Positions 43,385 to 52,539 of a DNA stretch of 64,000 nucleotides are shown in pieces. The stretch covers positions 1-64,000 of the forward strand of contig JAKVCO010000010.1 of assembly GCA_022448245.1 (NCBI GenBank). Reading direction: 5' to 3'. Both the position numbers and the translations under genes were made by a program. This DNA is from Paracoccaceae bacterium (GTDB taxonomy: Bacteria; Pseudomonadota; Alphaproteobacteria; Rhodobacterales; Rhodobacteraceae). Numbering within the stretch: the first letter of the stretch is position 1; each line of letters opens with the position of its first letter. Under the pieces are notes generated by a model that saw nothing but the letters and a program-made list of their open reading frames with translations, was not told where the DNA came from and made no database searches.

Positions 43385-44299
43385 CTAGCCCTTAAGGCCC
43401 ATCGTGCGCTCGCGCAGCCAAGCCATGAAGTCGCGCGGGTTTTTACCCTTTTCTTTCAAGGTCTCAGGCTCGATCGCCTCGCCAATGATCGGACGCTGCG
43501 GCTTGCCGAAAGCATGGGCCACCTCGTGGATCAGCAGACCCTGGCGCAGTGTCGCCGAAATCTGATTGGCGATCTGGTAGGGGCGGCTGTTCTGGCCGGG
43601 GAACTTAACCGGCACAACCGTGGCGCCTGAACGCTGGATCATCTTGGCGGTGAACGGGTTCCATTCGCCCTCGATAGCCGGGCCCCACATCGTCTCGGAC
43701 GCAGCCACGGCGCCGGAGGGGAATACCACGATCACGCCACCGTCGGCGAGGTGCTGCATAGCCTCCTTGCGCATGTCGAGGCTCTTTTGAAAGCTGTCTT
43801 CCTCGTGCGGGAAAGGCACGGGGATCATGTACTGAGAGACTTCATCCACGCCTGTGAGCAGCGAACGCGTCAGGATCTTGTAGTCGTTGCGGCGCGCGCC
43901 GATGAGTTCAGCCAGCATCATGCCGTCGACTAGACCGTGCGGGTGGTTCGCCACCACGACAACGGGGCCGCTTTCCGGGATATTGGCGATCTCTTGTTCA
44001 GGGGTCAGAAGGTCGATGCGCATCAAACCGCGTGCTTGGGCCCAGAACTCCTGACCCGTCGCCGGGCCCATGCGTTCAAATTCGCGGATGCGACGCAGAA
44101 GCGTAATCTTACCGGTGCACCATTCCACGGTGCGGATTACGAAGGACTGCCACGGGTTCGTAAACGTGCCCGCGTAGCTCAGTTTTCGTTTGTCGTAGGG
44201 AACGTTGTCCGTGCCTGCGGTAGCTTCGGCCTCGTCTGCCTGCGCGCCCTGCGGGAGTCCCGCAAGTGGGGCAGCACGTGTCTGGCTTTGATCTGCCAC
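43385..44299 (-). CDS. Lysophospholipid (1-acyl-glycerophosphate) acyltransferase family protein
   Basis: A 304-aa membrane-associated acyltransferase. It carries the H-x4-D catalytic motif in NHPHGLVDGMML (about 115-126) and the FPSGAVAASE acceptor-binding block (about 189-198). An N-terminal Ala/Gly/Gln-rich segment (1-35) is unusual and probably disordered. It would acylate a lysophospholipid or related acceptor; the specificity is unknown. It is convergent with hbd and followed upstream by the HPr gene (44-nt gap). Confidence 0.85.
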   Translation of the reverse strand: MADQSQTRAAPLAGLPQGAQADEAEATAGTDNVPYDKRKLSYAGTFTNPWQSFVIRTVEWCTGKITLLRRIREFERMGPATGQEFWAQARGLMRIDLLTPEQEIANIPESGPVVVVANHPHGLVDGMMLAELIGARRNDYKILTRSLLTGVDEVSQYMIPVPFPHEEDSFQKSLDMRKEAMQHLADGGVIVVFPSGAVAASETMWGPAIEGEWNPFTAKMIQRSGATVVPVKFPGQNSRPYQIANQISATLRQGLLIHEVAHAFGKPQRPIIGEAIEPETLKEKGKNPRDFMAWLRERTMGLKG

Positions 44300-44343
44300 A
44301 GTGCACTTCCTTTCAAGACTGGGCTACGAGCGCCGGTCCCGGC

Positions 44344-44616
44344 TCACATATCTTCGCCGAACCGGTCGGCAATCAACACCTTCAGTGCTTCGGCAAGTTC
44401 GTCCGCCTGAGGCCCCTCGAGCCGCACGGTAATAGTGGAGCCCAACGAAGCTGCCAACATCAAAAGGCCCATTATGCTGTCGCCTGAGGCGGACATGCCA
44501 TCCTTCTCCACTTCGCAGCGCGCGTCGAATTCCTCGACGACCTCTACGAACTTGGCGGATGCGCGGGCATGGAGCCCTTTTTGATTTACGATTTTATAGT
44601 CTGTCGTGACGCTCAT
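44344..44616 (-). CDS. ptsH: Phosphocarrier protein HPr
   Basis: A 90-aa HPr. The EI/phosphotransfer His is in NQKGLHARASAKFV (His near residue 16), and the regulatory Ser is in SGDSIMGLLMLAAS, the site that HprK would phosphorylate. ATG 44616 gives the normal HPr length; the GTG three codons earlier is an alternative. It follows the EIIA gene within the RapZ/HprK block. No EI gene (ptsP) lies in this window. Confidence 0.94.
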   Translation of the reverse strand: MSVTTDYKIVNQKGLHARASAKFVEVVEEFDARCEVEKDGMSASGDSIMGLLMLAASLGSTITVRLEGPQADELAEALKVLIADRFGEDM

Positions 44617-44625
44617 GGCTCGCAC

Positions 44626-45027
44626 TCAAAGCGTAGCTTCGGGTCTCACGTCAAGGCTGTCGATGTACTTGCGACCCGCTTCGCGCGCAGCAGACACAGC
44701 TACGTCGAGGGGGCGGCCGCGCATCTTGGCGAGTTTCACCAGCATCGGCAGGTTTGCCCCGTAAAGAATCTTGCGACCCGTCGGCTGACAGGCACGCAGC
44801 GCGAGGTTAGACGGCGATGACCCGAACATATCGATCACAAGCACAACGCCGTCGCCGTCATCCACATCGTCGGCCGCAGCACAGATCTCTTGCTGTTTGG
44901 TTGCACGGTCATGCTTAGCCGCAATCGAAATCGCGCGAATGCCGTCCTGTTCGCCCACGACATGCTCCACCGCTGATTTGTACTCAGCGGCAAGACCTCC
45001 ATGGCCGACGATCACGATACCGATCAC
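44626..45027 (-). CDS. PTS EIIA (mannose-type) component
   Basis: A 133-aa EIIA of the Man/fructose family. Phospho-His is in IGIVIVGHGGLAAEY (His9). The fold continues with VVLVIDMFGSSPSNLAL and LPMLVKLAKM. No transport EIIB/C is nearby; in alphaproteobacteria it is used for regulation (the RapZ/HprK/ChvGI region). It lies 10 nt downstream of rapZ, and its stop precedes the HPr gene by 9 nt. Confidence 0.9.
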   Translation of the reverse strand: MIGIVIVGHGGLAAEYKSAVEHVVGEQDGIRAISIAAKHDRATKQQEICAAADDVDDGDGVVLVIDMFGSSPSNLALRACQPTGRKILYGANLPMLVKLAKMRGRPLDVAVSAAREAGRKYIDSLDVRPEATL

Positions 45028-45037
45028 CTGCTCACCT

Positions 45038-45937
45038 TTATCCCTCCGTACCTCGCCGAGAGGCTTCGGTACGCTCTAGCTCCCGGTGTCGAATAGACAC
45101 CTGCCAGCCCTTGTGTGCAAGGGCTGACGCCACGTGTTCGGCCATCGTCACAGAACGGTGACGCCCACCTGTACAGCCGAAAGCAATACTCAGATGCGCC
45201 TTCCCTTCCTCCCGGTACGCCGGAAGAAGCAGTTCGGCGAGCGCTGTCACCTGTTCGAAGAACGAAACGTAGCGCGCATCTTGCGAAACATAGTCCTGAA
45301 CCTTTTTAGAAACGCCTGATAGGTGCCGAAGTTCCGGCGACCAATACGGATTTCTCAGAAATCGGCAGTCAAACACCATGTCAATGCCGCGCGGCAGCCC
45401 GCGCTTGTAGCTGAATGAATGCATCGTAACGGCCAGCTTCACCTCACCTTCGAGCGCGTAAAGCCTGTCGAGCTCGGCTTTGAGATCGTGCGGGCTGAGC
45501 TCTGACGTGTCGATCAGGACATCTGCCCGCGCCTTGATCGGCAGGAGCAGGTCCTGCTCGCGCTCGATCCCAAGCATGGGCGTTTCTTCGGGCGCAGACG
45601 GGTGGCGCCGGCGCGTCTCGGAGTACCGGCGCAGCAGAACGTCCTGGCGGCAATCCAGATACAGAATTTCGGGGGCCGTGTTGTGAGACGGCTTGAGCGA
45701 ATCGATCACTTCAATGAACGCGTTGGCCGAAAACTCACGCGCGGCGGGTGCGATGCCCAGCGCGAGCGGTCGCTCCAACGGCTCAGCCAATAGTCTCTTG
45801 ACCAGCGACAACGGCAAGTTATCGATGGTTTCATACCCCATATCCTCAAGGGCATTGATGGCTGTCGAGCGGCCTCCGCCGGACGGGCCGGTCACCAAGA
45901 TGAGTTGCTGCGTCGCAGAAGGAGCGGCGTCCTTCAT
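45038..45937 (-). CDS. rapZ: RapZ, RNase adapter / nucleotide-binding regulator
   Basis: A 299-aa protein. It has a P-loop [29 protein letters not shown] (about 15-43), an Arg-rich [10 protein letters not shown] segment, then the C-terminal RNA-binding/regulatory part with the [10 protein letters not shown] motif and DCRFLRNP. In E. coli RapZ controls glmS through the GlmZ sRNA. Alphaproteobacterial homologues sit in this PTS cluster and are less well understood. It lies 12 nt after hprK. The ATG is preceded by GGAGGAACCT. Confidence 0.93.
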   Translation of the reverse strand: MKDAAPSATQQLILVTGPSGGGRSTAINALEDMGYETIDNLPLSLVKRLLAEPLERPLALGIAPAAREFSANAFIEVIDSLKPSHNTAPEILYLDCRQDVLLRRYSETRRRHPSAPEETPMLGIEREQDLLLPIKARADVLIDTSELSPHDLKAELDRLYALEGEVKLAVTMHSFSYKRGLPRGIDMVFDCRFLRNPYWSPELRHLSGVSKKVQDYVSQDARYVSFFEQVTALAELLLPAYREEGKAHLSIAFGCTGGRHRSVTMAEHVASALAHKGWQVSIRHRELERTEASRRGTEG

Positions 45938-45949
45938 AGGTTCCTCCGC

Positions 45950-46363
45950 TTACTTCTGCTTTAGATATTGCAAAAGCATAGCGGGAACAGGACCACTCGC
46001 GGGCCTGTGAAGCAAGGGAATTGCGTGCCCGAGCAGGAGAATATTCTGCGCATGCGGCATCCTCTCTGCGCTGCGGCGCGTGAGATCGAGGGCCGCGAGG
46101 ACGGGCGCCGGCCCCACCAGATCAGCCTTGAGCAAGCCGAGCCCCCGTGCCTCGATCGCCTCGGGAAGGGTCGCAGGGGCCTGCGCGATCAAGTCATCAC
46201 CCTCAGTCGAAAGCTCAGTGATGTCGTCGGCCACGAGGCCTGCACCCAGGGCCATCATCTCGAGCGCGAGGGAGGACTTTCCGCTGCCCGATGGCCCCGC
46301 CAATACGAGCGCACGACCATTCAGAGCCACGGTGGTCGCATGCAAATGCGCACCACCCGGCAC
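45950..46363 (-). CDS. hprK: HPr kinase/phosphorylase, short alphaproteobacterial form
   Basis: A 137-aa kinase domain only (the N-terminal domain of Firmicute HprK is missing, as usual in alphaproteobacteria). Walker A is GPSGSGKSSLALEMMALGAGLVADD (about 23-47). The capped end LLGHAIPLLHRPASGP follows. It would phosphorylate HPr Ser. The start is uncertain: GTG 46363 opens the frame, but an upstream CTG, in frame and closer to the chvG stop, would add about nine residues (SDPFKLNTV) that resemble the common N-terminus. It lies 19 nt downstream of chvG. Confidence 0.9.
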   Translation of the reverse strand: MPGGAHLHATTVALNGRALVLAGPSGSGKSSLALEMMALGAGLVADDITELSTEGDDLIAQAPATLPEAIEARGLGLLKADLVGPAPVLAALDLTRRSAERMPHAQNILLLGHAIPLLHRPASGPVPAMLLQYLKQK

Positions 46364-46382
46364 CGTGTTCAGCTTGAAAGGA

Positions 46383-48110
46383 TCAGACAGGAAGGCCCAC
46401 TACGAAGCGCGCACCCAAGGGGTCGCTAGTCAGGTCGGCGTCCGTTGGGCGAATATTCTCGGCCCAGATGACGCCGCCATGTGCTTCTACGATCTGCTTT
46501 GAGATTGCGAGGCCGAGGCCCGAGTTGTTGCCGAACTGGCCTGCAGGACGTTCGCTGTAGAAGCGCTTGAAGATCTTTTGCAGTGCACCTTCCGGGATGC
46601 CGGGGCCAGTGTCTTCAACCACTACAAGCACCCTGTTTTCGCGTTTGCGAGCCCAGATGCGGATCGCGTCACCGTCATCGCAGAAGGACGTGGCATTGGT
46701 AATCAGGTTCACAAACACCTGCGCAAGCCGCGCTTCCAGACCGTGCGTGACGAGCTGGCCTTCGGGCAGATCCGTGATGAAATCGATGCCCTTTTGCTCA
46801 GCCTCGGCGCCCAGGTATTGGCCAAGGTTCTTGAGCATCTTCAGAAGATCGAACGCCTCTTCTTCCTCTTTGACGAGCTCGGAGTCCAAACGCGAGGCGT
46901 TGGAGATGTCGCTCACCAGGCGGTCGAGGCGGCGCACATCGTGGTCGATCACGTTAAAGAGCCGCTCCCGCTGATCGTCCCGCTTGGCCACCCGAAGCGT
47001 GCCCGCCGCGGACCGTAAAGAGGCCAGAGGGTTCTTGATTTCATGCGCCACGTCGGCGGCGAATTGTTCGTTGTTGTCGATCCGGTCGTAGAGCGCCGAG
47101 ACCATCCCGCGCAGCGCGCCCGAAAGGCGACCAATCTCGTCCGGACGCGCGGTGAGATCGGGAATACGGATACGCGACGGCGACATCTTTCGAGCGTTCT
47201 TATCGCGCCCAAGCTCGGCCGCTGCCGCCAAATCTGAAAGCGGGTTAGCGATCGTTGAGGCAAGCACCAGCGACAGACCGATAGAGACCAGGAGCGCGAT
47301 GACAAACATCTGCAGCACCTGCTCCCGCTGTTGCCTGACAAGAAGGTCGATTTCACCCGCCGCAGAGACGAGCGCCACGGCGCCAACGATGCGGCCGTTT
47401 TGTTCAATCGGGGTGGCGACGGAAAAGACCGTGGAGCCCTCAGCGTCTCGTCCGGTGTCTGCCTCGGTCGCGCCTGAAAGGGCGCTCGCAAGCAGGGCGC
47501 GTACCTGCTCTTCCGGTGTCACCAGCGTTGGCACCGGGTCCGCCGGCGACAGCACGCTCGAAAGCGCGTCCCAGACGGAGTTCAGAAACTCGATGATGAT
47601 CGTGGATTGCAAATCCTGTTGCAGCCCCTCGACCAAGGCACGATCCGGACGCTGCATGCCTTCGGTCGATGCCACCAGTGCTTCTGTCGGGTCAAACACG
47701 AAGACTTCGATGCCGCCGCGCAGATCAAGATCGAAAAGGACCTCGTCCACCTGAATGCCATCGCCGGTCGCGAGGCTCGCAGGGGCCGCGGCAGGTAGCC
47801 CCGCCTCGAACACATCCGCGATCAGCTCCGCCTCGTTAACGAGACCGATCGACCGCTGGAACGCCAGACTTTCGCGCGACGGGTTCAGATACAAAACGCC
47901 CGCCACCAAAATGACGAGCGCGAGCAGATTGAAGGTAATGATTTTCCGGGCGAGCGGAGACCGATTGAGTGCGATAAAGGAGCGTCGCTGACGCTTGGCC
48001 TGAAGCTCCTTCTCAACGGTCGCATCAGGCGCAACCCAATCATCGCCCAGCAGGATATCAGCCTGCCGGACGCTGTTCAGATCGCGCACGTCGATCTCTT
48101 GGTTGCTCAT
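46383..48110 (-). CDS. chvG: Sensor histidine kinase ChvG
   Basis: A 575-aa membrane kinase. It has a cytoplasmic N-tail, a first TM helix (near 53-75, IITFNLLALVILVAGVLYL), a long periplasmic sensor (about 75-265), a second TM (LQMFVIALLVSIGLSLVLASTI) and HAMP. The HisKA motif FAADVAHEIKNPLASLRSAAG gives the phospho-His, and the HATPase N/G boxes are in EDTGPGIPEGALQKIFKRFYSERP and NSGLGLAIS. ChvG senses pH/envelope conditions and signals to ChvI. It is transcribed with chvI (27-nt gap), hprK and rapZ. The ATG starts in MSNQEIDVRDLNSV. Confidence 0.94.
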   Translation of the reverse strand: MSNQEIDVRDLNSVRQADILLGDDWVAPDATVEKELQAKRQRRSFIALNRSPLARKIITFNLLALVILVAGVLYLNPSRESLAFQRSIGLVNEAELIADVFEAGLPAAAPASLATGDGIQVDEVLFDLDLRGGIEVFVFDPTEALVASTEGMQRPDRALVEGLQQDLQSTIIIEFLNSVWDALSSVLSPADPVPTLVTPEEQVRALLASALSGATEADTGRDAEGSTVFSVATPIEQNGRIVGAVALVSAAGEIDLLVRQQREQVLQMFVIALLVSIGLSLVLASTIANPLSDLAAAAELGRDKNARKMSPSRIRIPDLTARPDEIGRLSGALRGMVSALYDRIDNNEQFAADVAHEIKNPLASLRSAAGTLRVAKRDDQRERLFNVIDHDVRRLDRLVSDISNASRLDSELVKEEEEAFDLLKMLKNLGQYLGAEAEQKGIDFITDLPEGQLVTHGLEARLAQVFVNLITNATSFCDDGDAIRIWARKRENRVLVVVEDTGPGIPEGALQKIFKRFYSERPAGQFGNNSGLGLAISKQIVEAHGGVIWAENIRPTDADLTSDPLGARFVVGLPV

Positions 48111-48137
48111 CGGGGTGCAGCCCCCCCGCCCAGGTTT

Positions 48138-48839
48138 CTATTCTTCGTTATAACGGTAGCCGATACCGTAGAGAGTTTCGATGGCCGAGAACTCACCATC
48201 CGCTGTACGCATCTTCTTGCGCAAACGCTTGATGTGGCTGTCGATCGTGCGGTCATCCACGTAGACCTGATCGTCATAGGCCACGTCCATCAGCTGATCG
48301 CGAGATTTCACGAAGCCCGGACGCTGTGCCAGCGCCTGAAGAAGAAGGAATTCTGTCACGGTCAGCGAGACGTCGCGGCCTTTCCACGTCACGGCGTGGC
48401 GCAGCGGGTCCATCGTCAGCTGACCGCGGGTCATGACCTTGGTTTCTTCGGTCTCGCCGACAACCTCACCGCTGATCGCATCCTGACGGCGCAACAGCGC
48501 GCGGATACGCTCAACCAGAAGACGCTGGGAGAACGGCTTCTTGACGTAGTCATCGGCGCCCATGCGGAGGCCAAGAACTTCGTCAATCTCGTCATCCTTG
48601 GACGTCAGGAATATCACCGGCATCGTCGTTTTCTGACGAAGACGCTGAAGGAGATCCATCCCGTCCATCCGGGGCATCTTGATATCCAGCACAGCCATGT
48701 CGGGCATGGACTTGTTAAATGCATCAAGTGCGGATTGACCGTCGTTGTAAGTTTCTACGTCGAAGCCTTCGGCCTCAAGCGTGATGGAGACGGACGTCAG
48801 AATATTCCTGTCGTCGTCCACAAGGGCGATTTTGGACAT
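48138..48839 (-). CDS. chvI: DNA-binding response regulator ChvI
   Basis: A 233-aa OmpR-family regulator. The receiver domain has the acidic pair in VDDDRNIL (residues 7-14), the phospho-Asp in [12 protein letters not shown] (about 55), and KKPF. The C-terminal winged helix is complete (VLLQ-type recognition helix, [14 protein letters not shown], ending GIGYRYNEE). It is the partner of ChvG. Its binding sites may include the divergent chvI-pckA region, where 10-bp-phased repeats are seen at 49016-49040. Confidence 0.95.
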   Translation of the reverse strand: MSKIALVDDDRNILTSVSITLEAEGFDVETYNDGQSALDAFNKSMPDMAVLDIKMPRMDGMDLLQRLRQKTTMPVIFLTSKDDEIDEVLGLRMGADDYVKKPFSQRLLVERIRALLRRQDAISGEVVGETEETKVMTRGQLTMDPLRHAVTWKGRDVSLTVTEFLLLQALAQRPGFVKSRDQLMDVAYDDQVYVDDRTIDSHIKRLRKKMRTADGEFSAIETLYGIGYRYNEE

Positions 48840-49015
48840 AGTTATGCCTCTCGTACTGCTCTGTTATTGCCTGCCTGTATTTCTGATCCGTCGCCGAAAT
48901 TGGGCGAAAAATCAACGGAAAAGCGAATCGGAGCGTGTCTACTGCCCTTGTTGTGTCCGATTAGTCATGAATGGCTGCTTAATTGCCTCACTTTTTCGCA
49001 GCCAAAACATTGGTT

Positions 49016-49057
49016 GCGCTAACTTGCGCTTGATGGCGCTAACAGCCTGAAAGCGCT
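49016..49057. promoter_or_regulatory. Phased GCGCT repeats in chvI-pckA intergenic region
   Basis: GCGCT starts at 49016, 49026 and 49036 (one helical turn apart) and again at 49053. At 49016 and 49036 it extends to GCGCTAAC. They lie 70-110 nt before the pckA ATG, in the 285-nt gap (48840-49124) that also holds the chvI promoter; nothing else was seen. The repeats suggest a cooperative regulator site for pckA. Confidence 0.5.
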
Positions 49058-49124
49058 CTATTATTGTTCATAAACGTCATGTAGCGAGGAAATCTGATCT
49101 CGATAACATGGAGCTTTGAGAGCA

Positions 49125-50723
49125 ATGTCCCAAGGACGCGTCAACCCGTCTTTTACCCTCGAAACACAAGGGATCACGGGGCTCGGCGAGGTCTATTACA
49201 ACCTGATCGAGCCGGTCATTATCGAAGAAGCCCTCAAGCGCAGCGAAGGCGAATTGGGCCAAGGCGGCACGCTTTTGGTGTCCACCGGCAAGTTCACGGG
49301 GCGCTCCCCCAAGGACAAACACATCGTCAAAACACCTTCGGTCGAAGACAAGATCTGGTGGGATCAGAACGCTGCTATGACGCCACAAGGCTTCGATGCG
49401 CTCTACGATGACATGGTCGCCCACATGCAGGGCCGCGACTACTTCGTGCAGGACCTTTTCGGCGGCGCGGACCCCGCGCATCGCTTGGACGTGCGCATGG
49501 TGACCGAACTCGCTTGGCACTCCCTTTTCATCCGCCACATGCTGCGCCGCCCGGACAGCGATGAGCTGACGGAATTCACGGCCGACTGGACTGTGATCAA
49601 CTGTCCTTCCTTCAAGGCCGATCCCGAGCGTCACAACTGCCGGTCTGAGACTGTGGTTGCGATGAACTTCGACCGCAAGATGATCCTCATCGGCGGCACG
49701 GAATACGCAGGCGAGAACAAGAAGTCGGTCTTCACGCTTCTCAACTACCTCCTGCCCGAACGTGGCATCATGCCGATGCACTGTTCGGCGAACCACGCTC
49801 CCGGCAATGCGGTGGACACGGCGATTTTCTTTGGCCTTTCCGGTACCGGCAAGACGACGCTCTCCGCGGATCCGTCGCGCATTCTTATCGGCGATGATGA
49901 GCATGGCTGGTCCGAGCGCGGCACCTTCAACTTCGAAGGGGGCTGCTACGCCAAGACGATCAAGCTCTCCGCCGAAGCGGAGCCTGAGATCTTTGCCACG
50001 ACGACCAAGTTCGCGACCGTCATCGAGAACATGGTCTACGACAAAGACACCAAAGAGCTCGACTTCGAGGATGACTCGCTGACTGCAAACATGCGCTGCG
50101 CTTATCCGCTGGAGTACATCTCGAACGCGTCGAAGACTGCTCTGGGTGGGCATCCGAAGAACATCATCATGCTGACGTGTGATGCGTTTGGCGTGCTGCC
50201 TCCGATCGCACGTCTGACGCCCGCGCAAGCGATGTACCACTTCCTGAGCGGCTTCACTGCGAAGGTTGCGGGCACCGAGCGCGGTGTGACCGAGCCTGAA
50301 CCCACCTTCTCCACCTGCTTCGGCGCGCCGTTCATGCCGCGTCGTCCGGAGGAATATGGCCGCCTGCTGCGCGACAAGATCGCCAAGCACGGCGCAACCT
50401 GCTGGCTGGTGAACACTGGCTGGACCGGCGGCGCCTATGGTGAAGGCTCTCGTATGCCGATCCGCGCCACTCGCGCGCTTCTCTCTGCAGCGCTCGACGG
50501 CACGCTCAACAACGGTCAGTTCCGCAAGGACGAGAATTTTGGCTTCGAAGTTCCGGTCAGCGTGCCCAGTGTTGCAGACCTGCTGCTGACCCCGCGCCGT
50601 ACCTGGGAAGATGGAGCCGCGTATGACGCGCAGGCAGAAAAGCTCGTTCAGATGTTCTCGGACAACTTTGAACAATATCTGCCGCATATTGACGACGACG
50701 TGAAAGCCGTTGCCATCGGCTAA
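49125..50723 (+). CDS. pckA: Phosphoenolpyruvate carboxykinase (ATP)
   Basis: A 532-aa enzyme of gluconeogenesis: oxaloacetate + ATP to PEP + CO2 + ADP. Signatures are [21 protein letters not shown] (about 47-67), the metal/substrate [11 protein letters not shown], the kinase-1a P-loop [14 protein letters not shown] (about 243-256) with the [22 protein letters not shown] active site, and the C-terminal [13 protein letters not shown]-type segment. ATG 49125 is taken rather than a frame three codons longer, on family N-terminus ([13 protein letters not shown]). A perfect 11-bp hairpin follows the stop. Confidence 0.98.
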   Translation: MSQGRVNPSFTLETQGITGLGEVYYNLIEPVIIEEALKRSEGELGQGGTLLVSTGKFTGRSPKDKHIVKTPSVEDKIWWDQNAAMTPQGFDALYDDMVAHMQGRDYFVQDLFGGADPAHRLDVRMVTELAWHSLFIRHMLRRPDSDELTEFTADWTVINCPSFKADPERHNCRSETVVAMNFDRKMILIGGTEYAGENKKSVFTLLNYLLPERGIMPMHCSANHAPGNAVDTAIFFGLSGTGKTTLSADPSRILIGDDEHGWSERGTFNFEGGCYAKTIKLSAEAEPEIFATTTKFATVIENMVYDKDTKELDFEDDSLTANMRCAYPLEYISNASKTALGGHPKNIIMLTCDAFGVLPPIARLTPAQAMYHFLSGFTAKVAGTERGVTEPEPTFSTCFGAPFMPRRPEEYGRLLRDKIAKHGATCWLVNTGWTGGAYGEGSRMPIRATRALLSAALDGTLNNGQFRKDENFGFEVPVSVPSVADLLLTPRRTWEDGAAYDAQAEKLVQMFSDNFEQYLPHIDDDVKAVAIG

Positions 50724-50755
50724 GGGCCAGGCGCCCTATCTCACAAGACGGGATC

Positions 50756-50782
50756 GGGCACTGGTGACCAACACCAGTGCCC
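50756..50782. terminator. Perfect hairpin between pckA and the SRPBCC pseudogene
   Basis: GGGCACTGGTG (50756-50766), loop ACCAA, CACCAGTGCCC (50772-50782): an 11-bp perfect stem. The T-rich run after it is poor (ATGTTCGTTGG). It sits between convergent genes and probably terminates pckA. Confidence 0.55.
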
Positions 50783-50815
50783 ATGTTCGTTGGGGTAGCG
50801 AGGTTGTGGAACCGG

Positions 50816-51285
50816 CTATGTCCCGTCCGCGGTGGCGAACGCGGTAAAGCGGTTTGGATGATATAAGCCCACCCGGTCACATAATTCTCTCGGACCGCCG
50901 TAGCCCCGTCGCCGCGCGCCTCCCAACCGGTGTGGACCAAGTTGACGACCGTAGCGCCGTCATCGGTGGGCTCAAAGTCGACTGAGACTGTCGTCGCCTG
51001 CGCCTCCTCTAGGCCAGGATGCCAACTAAACGAAACATGGAGTCCGGCCTGATATTCGAGAACCGTGCCCCAAATCCGGTGTTCTCCACCCGGTGAAATC
51101 TCGTAAATCTTCCCGCCTTCATGGCTCTCGAACACCACGATCTCGGGCGCGGGGTCGCCCATGAAGGGCCCGATTGAGTGCGTTGCCAAAGGCTACCAGT
51201 CAGAGATCTTTGACATGAAGACATCGAAAACAGCTTCGGGGCACCGGCTGATCTTGGTGACGACTTTGATGGGTTCTAGGGACAC
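50816..51285 (-). pseudogene. SRPBCC (AHSA1/START-like) protein, broken by amber codon and frameshift
   Basis: Start GTG 51285 follows AGGAGGAATAGCCCA, just behind the arsR stop. The frame reads VSLEPIKVVTKIS and AVFDVFMSKISDW, then TAG (51195-51193) where a second Trp of the usual W-W is expected, then PLATHSIGPFMGDPAPEIVVFE. It continues through the fold to ENYVTGW near 50869. There one missing G (TGGGC for TGGGGC) puts the expected C-terminus (GLYHPNRFTAFATADGT, stop at 50816) out of frame. Intact it would be about 157 aa. This family often partners an upstream ArsR repressor, as here. Confidence 0.8.
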
Positions 51286-51289
51286 TGGG

Positions 51290-51583
51290 CTATTCCTCCT
51301 GCTCTTCAATTGAGGCCAAGAGATTTGACCAATACGCCGTCCAGAACGCGCATATTTCGTCCAACTCTCCTTTGTTGACGCAGTAGATGTTGCGAGCCCC
51401 GTATGGGCGCGCCGAAATGAGCCCCGCGTCCTTCAGTACCTTGAGGTGCTGCGACATCACCGGCTGGGACACCTCGATGTTCGAGGTCAGCTCGCTCAAG
51501 GACATCGGATGCTGGGCCAGCTCGTCTATGACTGACTGTCGGATAGGGTTTGAGAGGGATTTCAGCTTAGCTTCACAATGCAT
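51290..51583 (-). CDS. ArsR-family transcriptional regulator
   Basis: A 97-aa winged-helix repressor. LKSLSNPIRQSVIDELAQHPMSLSELTSNIEVSQPVMSQHLKVLKDAGLISARPYG is the complete HTH/wing region, without the CxC metal motif of ArsR/SmtB metal sensors. Members of this subgroup sit directly upstream of an SRPBCC (AHSA1-like) gene and regulate it. Here that partner is broken, so this repressor may now lack its own partner. Its stop is 4 nt before the GTG of the pseudogene. A short upstream gap (57 nt) separates it from the TauE/SafE stop. Confidence 0.9.
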   Translation of the reverse strand: MHCEAKLKSLSNPIRQSVIDELAQHPMSLSELTSNIEVSQPVMSQHLKVLKDAGLISARPYGARNIYCVNKGELDEICAFWTAYWSNLLASIEEQEE

Positions 51584-51640
51584 ACCTAATCACAAGGATG
51601 TCCTTATGCGAGTCGCAGCCTTGGTGTTTAGCGCGGTGAG

Positions 51641-52393
51641 CTACCCGAAGAGCCCTCTCCGCAGCAGATTCAGACCTGCTAGCAGAAGCACGAGCAGTGT
51701 GGCCTGTTTAAAGCGCGCCTGGTCCATGCGGTCCTGAATGCGGAACCCGATCCAGAGGCCGATCACGGCAGGCGCAATGAGGAAAGCTGAAAACTTGGCA
51801 GTTGCCAGCGTCAGAACTCCAGACGATATATGCGCCCCTACCAGCAGCACGGCCCCGAGTCCGTAGATCATCCCCTGCACGCGCATCTGATCGGCTTTGG
51901 GCAGTTGATATGCCGTGAGGTAGGCCACCGTCATCGGCCCCCAGATGCCCGAAATGCCGCCGACCGCCCCGGCAAAAGCGCCCATCCCGATGGAGACCAT
52001 CTTGCTCTGCGCGCTCAGCACGAGCGGTACGCCTGCCAAGGTCGCAACGGCGTAGAGCGTTACCAGCCCCCCGAGGCCAATCAAGAAGACGGCTTGGGGA
52101 ATCGCCAAAACGAACTGGGAGGTAATGATCAACGCCCCCGCGCCCACGCCGAGGAAGATCCAGAATGGACGGATGGACTTCCATGCCGCCCGGACCCCTT
52201 GGCGCAGCGCCTGAAAGCCGTTCGTCACCACTGTGGGCAGAATCAGGCCCGCGAGCGCCAGTTCGGGCGACAGAAAGGTCGTGAGCCCCGAAATGATCAC
52301 CATGGGCATCGCAAAGCCCACGATACCCTTCACGATCCCCGCAGAGACGGCGACGGCGAAAGCGGCAAGCAATGTGACGATATCCAGACCCAT
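51641..52393 (-). CDS. TauE/SafE-family sulfite/organosulfonate exporter-like membrane protein
   Basis: A 250-aa membrane protein with about eight hydrophobic helices. The two half-repeats carry the family GIVKGIVGFAMPMVI (about 20-34) and MGAFAGAVGGISGIWGPMTVAYL (about 140-162) motifs. Related proteins export sulfite, sulfonates or small organic acids. The cargo here is unknown. It is 57 nt upstream of arsR on the same strand, and 146 nt from the divergent Mcd-like gene. Confidence 0.88.
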   Translation of the reverse strand: MGLDIVTLLAAFAVAVSAGIVKGIVGFAMPMVIISGLTTFLSPELALAGLILPTVVTNGFQALRQGVRAAWKSIRPFWIFLGVGAGALIITSQFVLAIPQAVFLIGLGGLVTLYAVATLAGVPLVLSAQSKMVSIGMGAFAGAVGGISGIWGPMTVAYLTAYQLPKADQMRVQGMIYGLGAVLLVGAHISSGVLTLATAKFSAFLIAPAVIGLWIGFRIQDRMDQARFKQATLLVLLLAGLNLLRRGLFG

Positions 52394-52539
52394 ATGGCTC
52401 GTTTACGCCCACCTGCGCCCTGCTGCACCCACAATCGGTTGCGACACTTTAATGCGTTTTTAATCTTTGTGATGAATTAATGTTGCGCTGCAGGTGCAAA
52501 CACACTAGCTCAAAGTTCAGCTTAGACGGGAGAGTACGA

